Shown here: positions 14,080 through 21,610 of the stretch, one piece after another
Position numbering within the stretch: position 1 is the first letter of the stretch
Layout of the letters: each line of letters starts with the position of its first letter
Assembly (NCBI GenBank): GCA_028277485.1
Contig: JANQGE010000010.1
Location: 1 to 64,000 of the forward strand
Direction of reading: 5' to 3'
DNA length: 64,000 nucleotides
Source: Chlorobium sp.
GTDB lineage: Bacteria > Bacteroidota > Chlorobiia > Chlorobiales > Chlorobiaceae
Position numbers and translations under genes: made by a program
The notes under the pieces: generated by a model
What the model was told of the DNA's origin: nothing
Databases searched by the model: none
Seen by the model: only the letters and a program-made list of their open reading frames with translations

Positions 14080-14895
14080 TTAGAAGGGTAAACCGTCATC
14101 ATCTGGCGCCACCGACTGCGGCACCGGTTGCTGCGGTATTGTGTTATTGAAAATCGTCTCCCTGTGCCCGCCGAGAAATGCCTTTACGTTGTCGATCAGG
14201 CGGCTGCAATCGTCTGCCGACAAACCCGATGCAGCAAACTGCTCGATTCTGTGCCTGTCCTGTTCCGTCACCATATCGCGCCCCGCCAGGTCATGTAGGA
14301 ACGCGAGCGCCTTCTCTGAAGCAGGGCGGCCGTTATTGTTACTTCCAGAGTGCTGCAGCGGTGCTTTCGGGACTCCTGTTTGCTGATTGGGGTTGCGTTG
14401 TGACTGCTGCTTTCCGCTGTTCGCTTGTCCGGGTATTGTATTTGCGTCCGGGTCGTTGTCCGGCTCCAATGTCGGGATCGCAAAAACCTGTATCAATGCG
14501 TACTTGTGGGCGATTGCCATTGCCTTGCTTGCCGACTTGTCCGCATAGTCCCGACCGTAGCCAATGGTATCGCTCGTGACGCTGCTGCCGTCTTCGGTCC
14601 AGAACGTCCAGCGAACTCTCACTTCATGATCTGTAAAGTCCGTCCCTTTCTTGGTGGTGCCGGTATACTTGGTCAACCCGAGAACTTCCGATGTTGTGAA
14701 TACCTTGTTCTCGATAAGCGCATCATGAAGAGCGGCATAAACATCATCTATTCCCCTGAACTGGAAACCTTGTTCTCTATTCTGGCGATGTTTCCCTATC
14801 GCCGGAACAGCCTTCATGACGTTTGCCATCCGGCTGTAAATAAGCGGGTGTTCTTGTGTGGTGGTCATGGTCGTGTGGTCTTGTTGTTGATTCAT
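14080..14895 (-). CDS. erf: ERF-family single-strand annealing protein
   Basis: 271 aa from 14895, or 262 aa from an ATG at 14868 that is preceded by CAACAAGACCACACGACC, the prophage leader pattern. I think 14868 is the more likely start. Residues 25-160 match the ERF superfamily: GFQFRGIDDVYAALHDALIE, DHEVRVRWTFWTEDGSSVTS, and the GYGRDYADKSASKAMAIAHK YAL core. The protein anneals single-stranded DNA in phage recombination. The linker is Gln/Asn/Gly-rich, and the end is DDDGLPF, very close to the acidic C-terminal tip of bacterial SSB (DDDIPF). The tip may recruit SSB partners. Confidence 0.8.
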   Translation of the reverse strand: MNQQQDHTTMTTTQEHPLIYSRMANVMKAVPAIGKHRQNREQGFQFRGIDDVYAALHDALIENKVFTTSEVLGLTKYTGTTKKGTDFTDHEVRVRWTFWTEDGSSVTSDTIGYGRDYADKSASKAMAIAHKYALIQVFAIPTLEPDNDPDANTIPGQANSGKQQSQRNPNQQTGVPKAPLQHSGSNNNGRPASEKALAFLHDLAGRDMVTEQDRHRIEQFAASGLSADDCSRLIDNVKAFLGGHRETIFNNTIPQQPVPQSVAPDDDGLPF

Positions 14896-15239
14896 GCTGT
14901 TTGTGAGAAATACTCATCGGTGCGTTGGTCAAGCGTCTTGGTTTCCCCTTTCCGGAGTGCTTCGAGGATCTCCGATTCAAAAAAGTAGAGGCGTCCACCG
15001 TCCTTGTGGTATGGGAGACGGCCCCGATTCACGCGGTTGTAGATTGCCGGTGCCGTCACTTCGCGTCCCTCGATCTCAGTCAGCAGGACGGCGCAGTCCT
15101 CGACGCACATCGGGCGCTCAAGCTGTGCCGTCTGCACAAACGGTTCGATTTTTTCCGCAAGGGTATCAAGTCTGTTAAGAATGCTACTTACAGCTTCCGG
15201 TAGCTGTTCAAAGGTGATTTTCTCGTTGTTCTTTTCCAT
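14892..15239 (-). CDS. Helix-turn-helix protein, excisionase-like
   Basis: 115 aa. The N-terminal half is helical (coiled coil around residues 15-35). The C-terminal half carries a MerR/excisionase-like helix-turn-helix, with VTAPAIYNRVNRGRLPYHKD followed by GRLYFFESEI. The same pattern occurs in HTH_17 DNA-binding domains of Bacteroidota mobile elements. It is divergent from the repressor across an operator region, so it could act as an early regulator or excisionase. Overlaps the longer start of the ERF gene by ATGA. Confidence 0.65.
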   Translation of the reverse strand: MEKNNEKITFEQLPEAVSSILNRLDTLAEKIEPFVQTAQLERPMCVEDCAVLLTEIEGREVTAPAIYNRVNRGRLPYHKDGGRLYFFESEILEALRKGETKTLDQRTDEYFSQTA

Positions 15240-15256
15240 TGTCTCGGGGATTACGT

Positions 15257-15335
15257 ATATTTATAAATATTGATGAAATATTATCAACTCTTTTCTATAA
15301 TTTAAAAAAATAGAAAAGATAAAACAAGATAAAAG
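15257..15335. promoter_or_regulatory. Prophage operator region between divergent regulators
   Basis: Contains a perfect 14-bp palindrome ATATTTATAAATAT (15257-15270). It also contains a 10-bp perfect inverted repeat TCTTTTCTAT (15289-15298) and ATAGAAAAGA (15310-15319) separated by 11 bp. Lying between the divergent HTH and repressor genes, these are the natural candidates for repressor operators and overlapping promoters. Confidence 0.55.
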
Positions 15336-15725
15336 TTGACAAAAAGCGAATATTCCAAAGAAGAGAAGGTGCTGATCTCACGTCGCTTGAAAGAAGAGAT
15401 TCAAGAGAAGTACGGCACTCAGATAGCTTTGGCTAAAGCAATCGGTGCGGCTGATGGCTCATATCTTTCGCCCTACGTTTCAGGGCGTAGTGTGATGGGG
15501 AATGTTCTGCAAAAGAAGCTGAGGGACGCGGGGCTCGATGTTGATTATATCCTTTATGGAAGCGGTAAACCAGATTCTCAGACGCTGAACTACGAGCAGT
15601 GTAATACAAAGCTCATAGAAATGCAGGCAAAGCTCAATGAGCTTGCTTCAGATATGGTCGAGATGTCTAAGATGATGCGTAATTTGAGGAGCGATCCGGG
15701 TAAGTCCGGTGATAATACTTTATGA
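15336..15725 (+). CDS. CI-like HTH repressor
   Basis: 129 aa starting with TTG at 15336; no ATG is available in this region. Residues 10-65 form an XRE/HTH_3-like domain: LKEEIQEKYGTQIALAKAIG AADGSYLSPYVSGRSV. YILYGSGKP follows, a turn common after repressor HTH domains in Bacteroidota phages. Residues 85-120 are a coiled coil, probably for dimerisation. No cleavable Ser/Lys protease domain is present, so induction would not be by RecA-type self-cleavage. Expected to repress from the adjoining operator region. Confidence 0.65.
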   Translation: MTKSEYSKEEKVLISRRLKEEIQEKYGTQIALAKAIGAADGSYLSPYVSGRSVMGNVLQKKLRDAGLDVDYILYGSGKPDSQTLNYEQCNTKLIEMQAKLNELASDMVEMSKMMRNLRSDPGKSGDNTL

Positions 15726-15900
15726 GTTCCTGGGCACCGTTCAGTGTTTCTTTGTATTCCATCATGATATCGGCGGTTTTCTCATAAGCCTCTTCGAGCA
15801 ACAACAAAGCCTTTCTGCCTTCTTCTTTCGTTTCCGGATTTCTACTCATATAACAGAGAACTGCTTTGGTCAGATACTTTTCGGCCTCACTTATAGTCAT
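15667..15900 (-). CDS. Small helical prophage protein
   Basis: 77 aa, helical, acidic/basic mix, with TPR-like spacing in its first half (EAEKYLTKAVLCYMS…GRKALLLLEEAYEK). Convergent with and overlapping the repressor gene by 59 bp. A CTATATTTTT box lies 27 bp upstream of its ATG. Its position between integrase and repressor suggests a lysogeny-related role; function unknown. Confidence 0.45.
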   Translation of the reverse strand: MTISEAEKYLTKAVLCYMSRNPETKEEGRKALLLLEEAYEKTADIMMEYKETLNGAQELIKYYHRTYPDRSSNYASS

Positions 15901-15961
15901 GGGGTACTTATTTATATTGAAATGTAAAAATATAGTGTCTGATGATAAAAGAGGGAAGTAA

Positions 15962-17062
15962 TCAAGCCTCTATCCGCACGTTTTCCGCCGCCTTCCTCCG
16001 CAGCTCGTCGACAATCTGGCCGTAAATCTGCGTTGTTTTCAGGTCAGTGTGTCCCATCATATCACGCAGCACTTCCATTCGTGTGCCGTTTGAGAGGTGT
16101 TGCACGGCATACGTGTGGCGCGCCATGTGAAACGTCACCCGTTTTTTAATCCCGGCCGTTACTGCCCATTCTTGCAAATAGCCATGCGGTGAATACACAA
16201 GGCGCTTGAGATCGGGAAACAGCAGCTTGCCGGCTCCCGTCCCGGGGTGTTCGCCAAGAAGTTCAAATGCCTGGAGGGGGATTGGATGGTATTGCTGCAG
16301 CTCCGTCTTTTCCTGCTTGTAATGCAGCGTGTGTCCGTGTGCATCGCTCACGACATTTGCCCATGTAAGACTTGACACATCAGAAAAGCGAAGGCCAGTT
16401 AACACGCTGAATAGGAAAGCTGCCTTCAGCGTCGCGTGCTCACACCGTGTTCTGTACAATGCGGTCAACTCTTCGGGTGTGAGATATTTCCTTCGCATCC
16501 TTTCGGGACTTAAACCCTTTACTTTATCCGTGATCTTTTCCTTTATGATGCCGTCCCTGTATGCTTGGTTTAGGGTTGTTCTCAGAACAGTGAGGTACGA
16601 GAACGCTGTGTTTTGTGCATATCGTCCAAGGAGGTAGGCTTTGTACTGCTCAAGAAATGCTCTGTCTACAGATGAAAAGGGAATAGAGCTCTTGCCGGTA
16701 TAGCGTTTGAGAGAATTGATACCGGTAACCCATGTCGCTGCTGTATGACCTATTCGCAGCTTACATTCTGATTCCATATATTGCAGCAAGTCAGAGCCAG
16801 GATTGTTCCCTGTCAAGAATGAGTAATCACCCTGCAGGGCCATGGAATAAATCTGTGATTTAACCGATTCCGCAAGTGTTAAGGTGTCTCGGTTCTCTTT
16901 GCGCTCGTTGGTGGTTTTCGGTTTCGCATGAAGGTATAAGCCAAGGGTGAAAAATCTGACGTTGCGCTTCGTTTTCGGATGCTGAATGTTGGGGGAAAAA
17001 TCGAGCTGAAGTGAATAACGATCCCCGCCGCTGATCGGGCGTTTACGTAGAGTTATTTTCAA
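15962..17062 (-). CDS. int: Tyrosine integrase (prophage)
   Basis: 366 aa, TTG start preceded by CAACAGCGACC. N-terminal arm-binding domain of the Bacteroidota type (residues 1-90), SAM-like core-binding domain (about 95-190), and catalytic domain with the Arg in LTGLRFSDVSSLTW, HxxR in HMARHTYAVQHLSNG, the later His in MMGHTDLKTTQIYG and the Tyr nucleophile in that last motif. It catalyses integration and excision. It faces outward at the right prophage boundary, so an attachment site is expected within 17063-17180; the other copy would be outside the window, so it cannot be identified here. Confidence 0.9.
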   Translation of the reverse strand: MKITLRKRPISGGDRYSLQLDFSPNIQHPKTKRNVRFFTLGLYLHAKPKTTNERKENRDTLTLAESVKSQIYSMALQGDYSFLTGNNPGSDLLQYMESECKLRIGHTAATWVTGINSLKRYTGKSSIPFSSVDRAFLEQYKAYLLGRYAQNTAFSYLTVLRTTLNQAYRDGIIKEKITDKVKGLSPERMRRKYLTPEELTALYRTRCEHATLKAAFLFSVLTGLRFSDVSSLTWANVVSDAHGHTLHYKQEKTELQQYHPIPLQAFELLGEHPGTGAGKLLFPDLKRLVYSPHGYLQEWAVTAGIKKRVTFHMARHTYAVQHLSNGTRMEVLRDMMGHTDLKTTQIYGQIVDELRRKAAENVRIEA

Positions 17063-17080
17063 GGTCGCTGTTGTTGATTC
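17063..17080 (-). promoter_or_regulatory. Prophage leader motif before integrase
   Basis: Minus strand GAATCAACAACAGCGACC ends directly at the integrase TTG. The same leader precedes 8035, 12373, 14868 and the 9435 peptide. It replaces a Shine-Dalgarno and is probably a translation-initiation signal. Confidence 0.5.
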
Positions 17081-17236
17081 GTGTTACAAATATGTTACAA
17101 ATTTCAGTGAAACGATGAAATATTTTGGTATGTAGTTCCTACATGATCAATGCGAAATGATCATCTTTGAAAGGGCTTGCAGGGGATTGATGATATATTC
17201 GTATATCTGGCTCTTTCAGGAGGAAACATATATTTA

Positions 17237-20056
17237 GTGTTTTATTGGTTAACTCCCAGGAAAAATCAACGCTTTTCGAGCAGGGGCACATTGGGCGTGT
17301 TGCTTTCAGGACGATCTATACCGCGGGTTGCTGTAGTCTTTGGCCTGCTGCTCGTTGCTGCGTTTTCCTCGCCGACCTTTTTGCATGCCCAGCCTGATGC
17401 GGCCGAAGAGGAGCAGATGCCTGGCCGGATGTCGGCGATTCTTGATGGCTCCGAAAACAAAGGCAGGAGTGAACCGGATACTACGATTGTCTATGCCGCC
17501 CGTGATTCGGTTATTTATCACATCGGGGAGCGGACAATGGAATTATGGGGTAAAGCGTCGATAACGTATGACGACATGAAGCTTAACGCCCCGAAGATCT
17601 TGATAGACTACAACACTTCCGTTTTTGATGCTTACGCGGCGAAGGATTCCCTTGGAGAGTTTTCGGAACTTCCGGTGTTCACCGACGAGGACGGTGGATT
17701 CGAGGCTGAACATATGACGTATAACTACTCCACGAGAAGGGGCAGGACAATCAATGTTTCATCCGAAATCGAGGAGGGATACTATACCGGGGCCGATGTT
17801 AAGAGGCTGGATACCGGGGAGCTGTATATCAGGGATGGTATTTATACGACCTGCCCAAAGGATGATCCGGATTTCTGGTTTTACGGCCAAAATATGAAGG
17901 TTATACCGGGAAACAAGGTCATCGCAAGGCCTTTGATCATGTATATCAGGCCCAAGCCTTTCTCCTGGCGTCTGCCGGCACTTCCCCTGGTTCCGTTGCC
18001 GTTTATGTTTCTTCCGATAAAAAGCGAGCGTTCATCGGGATTTCTTATCCCGAAGTTCGGCGAAGATGACCGGGGTATTTATTTCTCTAATCTGGGATAT
18101 TTCTGGGCATTTGACGATTATATGGACCTTCGCCTTGAAAGCGACGTCTCGTTTAACGGGAGCTGGCGGCTCGGGGAACGTTTTCGTTACAGGAAAAGAT
18201 ATCTGTTCAACGGTTATCTCGAAGGAGAATATGAGCGTTACATTCTTTCGCACCGGGATGATCCCGACTATGTCGATTACAGCAACTGGAATGTCAAACT
18301 CGTACACCACCAACGGTTTGATCCTACGCTGCAGCTTGACCTTAACCTGTTTTATCAGGGCGGACGCCGTTACTATGATATCAATTCCATAAACCCGGAG
18401 TCGATTATCAACGAGCAGGCCAATTCCTACGCCTCTTTTTCAAAAACCTTTGACGAAGGAAGCCGCAGCATTACAGCGAGTTATCAGCGCTCACAAGATC
18501 TCAGGAATGATAATCTGACACAGTCTGTCACTACGTCCTATTACCAGGAACGCGTTTATCCGTTCCGGGGCGATGGGGATTCACCAGATGGGTGGAAATC
18601 CCATTTTTCCCTGACTCCAAGTGCTTCGGCATATGCGGAGTATGCAACAATAGACGATCTGGACTATAGTGATTATACGGGTAAGGCTGGTTTGCAGATG
18701 GCTTACAGGCAGGAGTTCGCCAAAGGTTATAAAGCCAACTTTTCTCAGAGAGTCAACCTTGAGGGAAAGCTGGACAACAATCCGGTCGAGGATGATCGCT
18801 GGGGGGTGAAGCTTGAACTGCCGTTCAGCATCAATTCGACCCTTTTCCGGTATTTCAATATCAACGGGCGCTTTAGTTTTAATAACTACTATGTCGATAG
18901 TTTTGTTGAAAAATACTATGACAAGACTGCTGATCAGGTTGTGACTGAAACCAAAAACGAGCCATCCCATTTCTCCACGTATCTACTGAACCTTGATGCA
19001 CAAACCAGATTGTATGGGACCTTGCATACTCGGATGTTTGAGGAACTGATGGGGATAAAAGCGTTGCGGCACACCATAATTCCGCGCTTTTCCTTTTCCT
19101 ACAATCCTGATTTTACGGGTGAGAACTATGACTACTATGGAACCTACCTTGATTCACTTAACCAGCCCATACGGTATAACAGGTTCCAGAATGCTCTCTA
19201 CAGCAATGTTTTTGCCGAAAGAAGTGCGGTTGGAATATCCATACAAAATCTGCTGCAGGCAAAATTGAGAGGGAAGATTTCACCCGGAGGCAGGAGCATC
19301 AATGACAGGATACTTCAGTTACTCTCGTTTACTGCTTCGACGAGTTACAATTTTGCAGCAGACTCCCTAAGGCTTGCTCCATTGACGCTTTCGGCCGCAA
19401 GTAATGCTCTTGCCCCCAATCTTCTTTTACGGGCAGGGGCCACGTATGATTTTTACAGTTTTGATCCTGTTACGGGTGAGCGTATTGATAAACTCAATGT
19501 AGATGAAGGCAACGGTTTATTGCGTTTTATTCAGGGTTTTTTAAATATGAGCCTGAGCCTGAAAGGAAGTTTCAAGAGTAACGAGTCGGGTGATGAACAG
19601 GACGCGACGGGAGATTCCGGCGATGTGTCATATCATGATAAAGATGAGATAAGCGTAGAAAAGGCAATTTTTAAGGAACGCTTTGATCGTGATGCTTTCA
19701 GGGATGTTGGTTACAGGTTGCCGTGGCAGCTGAGGTTGTCGCTTTACCTGAATTCAAGCAAGTACAACCCGCTGGAGCCTGCGACAACGGCAGTGCTGTT
19801 GAATACGTCTGCGAGGGTATCTTTGAGCAAAATCTGGCAGCTTGGCCTGAACACTGGCTACGATGTTGAAAACCGTGAGCTGATCTATCCGCAAATCAAT
19901 CTTTACGGTGATTTTGATTGTTGGGATGTGAGCTTGCAGTGGGTGCCGACAGGCGAGTACAGGAGTTATTTTTTCCAGATCGGCATCAAGGCTCCGCATC
20001 TGCAGGACATCAGGTTCCGCCAGAGAGGAAGGCTGGGGGGAGGTCAGAGTTCGTGA
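17237..20056 (+). CDS. lptD: LPS-assembly outer-membrane protein LptD
   Basis: About 939 aa from a GTG at 17237 that follows AGGAGG (17219-17224) by 12 bases; a GTG at 17297 or a TTG at 17177 are alternatives. Signal-peptide-like stretch PRVAVVFGLLLVAAFSSPTF ending LHAQ. Then the OstA-like periplasmic jelly-roll (about residues 90-230: IYHIGERTMELWGKASITYD, YIRDGIYTTCP) and a large beta-barrel rich in alternating aromatics. It matches the long LptD of Bacteroidota/Chlorobi. It inserts LPS into the outer leaflet. The prophage integrated just upstream, so promoter and 5' end may have been rebuilt. Confidence 0.8.
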   Translation: MFYWLTPRKNQRFSSRGTLGVLLSGRSIPRVAVVFGLLLVAAFSSPTFLHAQPDAAEEEQMPGRMSAILDGSENKGRSEPDTTIVYAARDSVIYHIGERTMELWGKASITYDDMKLNAPKILIDYNTSVFDAYAAKDSLGEFSELPVFTDEDGGFEAEHMTYNYSTRRGRTINVSSEIEEGYYTGADVKRLDTGELYIRDGIYTTCPKDDPDFWFYGQNMKVIPGNKVIARPLIMYIRPKPFSWRLPALPLVPLPFMFLPIKSERSSGFLIPKFGEDDRGIYFSNLGYFWAFDDYMDLRLESDVSFNGSWRLGERFRYRKRYLFNGYLEGEYERYILSHRDDPDYVDYSNWNVKLVHHQRFDPTLQLDLNLFYQGGRRYYDINSINPESIINEQANSYASFSKTFDEGSRSITASYQRSQDLRNDNLTQSVTTSYYQERVYPFRGDGDSPDGWKSHFSLTPSASAYAEYATIDDLDYSDYTGKAGLQMAYRQEFAKGYKANFSQRVNLEGKLDNNPVEDDRWGVKLELPFSINSTLFRYFNINGRFSFNNYYVDSFVEKYYDKTADQVVTETKNEPSHFSTYLLNLDAQTRLYGTLHTRMFEELMGIKALRHTIIPRFSFSYNPDFTGENYDYYGTYLDSLNQPIRYNRFQNALYSNVFAERSAVGISIQNLLQAKLRGKISPGGRSINDRILQLLSFTASTSYNFAADSLRLAPLTLSAASNALAPNLLLRAGATYDFYSFDPVTGERIDKLNVDEGNGLLRFIQGFLNMSLSLKGSFKSNESGDEQDATGDSGDVSYHDKDEISVEKAIFKERFDRDAFRDVGYRLPWQLRLSLYLNSSKYNPLEPATTAVLLNTSARVSLSKIWQLGLNTGYDVENRELIYPQINLYGDFDCWDVSLQWVPTGEYRSYFFQIGIKAPHLQDIRFRQRGRLGGGQSS

Positions 20057-20916
20057 GTGAGAATATAGGTCAGCCTGGCGTTGAACGTTTCATGTGCGTC
20101 GTGATGAATACAGTGCGATGCCTCCGGGATGATGTAGGCCCCTGCCTGCGGCAGCAGTTGCTGGAATTCAGGTATGATTTTATGCGGGGGCAGTGCGGTG
20201 TCTTCCGCTCCCCAGACCAGAAATGCTTTGTTTCTGTAATTGCACGGTTTCGGGAGGTATTCGAGTGTAAAATCGTTCGGCCTTCGGGACGGGGAGAGGT
20301 AAGACCATACGGCGCCTTTGTCCTGAAGTGGTCTGGTGAACTGGTTGATCAGTTGTAAGTCGACTTTTTTCTGGTTGTAGTAGGTGGGAAGAAGACTCTG
20401 GCTTACGCCGATAGGGTTGGCGAAGGCGGCAAACATAACTTCGCCGATAACCGGGGATGCAATCAGGCCGAAAAAGGTTTTCGCCATAGGGTCCATCGTA
20501 TCGCCGAAAAGGCCTGACGGATTGGCGAGCACAAGTCCTTTTACAGCATCAGGGTTCTCGTGGGCAAAGTAAAGCCCGGATGCACCTCCCATTGAGTGCC
20601 CAACAATGATAACGCTATTGATTTCCTTGTGTTTCAAAAATGCGCATATCTGTTCGGCAAAAAGGGAAAGACGGTATCTCACATTGGGTTTTTCAGATCC
20701 TCCAAAACCCAGGAGATCGATGGCAAGTATGTGATATTCACCTGTGAATGGAGGAATGTTCTGGTCCCAGTGTTCCAGCATACCACCATAACCGTGAACA
20801 AATAGTAGCGACGGCTTGTTTGGTTTCGGCTGACCGAATTCCCGGTATCGTATTCTTGCGTTTTTTCCCTTCTCGTATTTCCAGTTGAAAAAGAGATCTG
20901 CAGAAAGGTCGTTCAT
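20044..20916 (-). CDS. Alpha/beta-hydrolase
   Basis: 290 aa from the ATG at 20916; an upstream TTG at 20949 would add 11 residues. Classic fold: oxyanion region LLFVHGYGG, nucleophile elbow VGHSMGG, acid in WGAEDTALPP and catalytic His in EASHCIHHD. The family includes esterases, dehalogenases and BchO/pheophytinase-like enzymes of phototrophs; the substrate cannot be told here. It converges with lptD, overlapping its last 13 bp. Confidence 0.8.
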   Translation of the reverse strand: MNDLSADLFFNWKYEKGKNARIRYREFGQPKPNKPSLLFVHGYGGMLEHWDQNIPPFTGEYHILAIDLLGFGGSEKPNVRYRLSLFAEQICAFLKHKEINSVIIVGHSMGGASGLYFAHENPDAVKGLVLANPSGLFGDTMDPMAKTFFGLIASPVIGEVMFAAFANPIGVSQSLLPTYYNQKKVDLQLINQFTRPLQDKGAVWSYLSPSRRPNDFTLEYLPKPCNYRNKAFLVWGAEDTALPPHKIIPEFQQLLPQAGAYIIPEASHCIHHDAHETFNARLTYILTHEL

Positions 20917-21051
20917 GATACTGATGTCGGTAGCAATGAGATTCAGCAAATAATATACCGATAGAGCCTAAAATATACAGGCTATTTAATGAAATAATTG
21001 TTAAATTGGTTAAAAATTGTCCGGTTTCTGTTAAGCCACTTTATCAATACA

Positions 21052-21474
21052 ATGCTGAAAGTATCGAGAAGATTCGAGTATGGACTTCATGCCATAGTTT
21101 ATCTGGCGCGCAAGGAGCCAGGGACGGTCGTAACGGTAAAGGAGATGGCTGCCGAAATAGGGTTTTCACAGGAGTTTATGGCAAAAGCTATGCAGCACCT
21201 GAAGAAAGCCGGGCTTGCGGTGTCGGTTCAGGGAGTTAACGGAGGATATAAGCTGGCAAGGTCCCCCGAAAAGATTACCATTTCGGATGTCGGAAGGGCA
21301 ACGGAAGGGATTCCGCACTTGATGCGGTGCTCGGTTGAAAGCGGGAAGTGTGAAATTGTAAGCAGATGTGCTTACCGCGGCTATATGTTCATGCTTGAGA
21401 AAAAAATCGACGCGCTTATGGCAGGCACAACGGTATCCACTCTTCTTGTAACCCGGAACAGTGATCTGCGCTGA
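21052..21474 (+). CDS. Rrf2-family Fe-S transcription regulator
   Basis: 140 aa from ATG 21052 (a longer frame starts at 20998 but lacks family resemblance). Winged helix: KVSRRFEYGLHAIVYLAR, VTVKEMAAEIGFSQEFMAKA as recognition helix, VQGVNGGYKLARSPEKI as wing. Three Cys (RCSVESGKCEIVSRCAY) are spaced for a [2Fe-2S] or [4Fe-4S] cluster as in IscR/NsrR. Senses Fe-S status, NO or redox state. Divergent from the hydrolase gene; the target is unknown, but the AT-rich upstream region could be autoregulated. Confidence 0.85.
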   Translation: MLKVSRRFEYGLHAIVYLARKEPGTVVTVKEMAAEIGFSQEFMAKAMQHLKKAGLAVSVQGVNGGYKLARSPEKITISDVGRATEGIPHLMRCSVESGKCEIVSRCAYRGYMFMLEKKIDALMAGTTVSTLLVTRNSDLR

Positions 21475-21610
21475 ATGTTTACATCCCCATGAATTGATAA
21501 TACGCATTGTGTCATAATCCATTTTCCATTAGCTTGTTGTGCTGAAAGTCGGAGACGAGGGTCGGTATAGGGCTCCCTCTCGTCACTCGTTATTTTCTCA
21601 ACGGAATGTA

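Noticed and set aside
17063..17180. A tRNA gene as phage attachment site
   Set aside because: No cloverleaf-like sequence was found; the attachment site cannot be identified without the other boundary.
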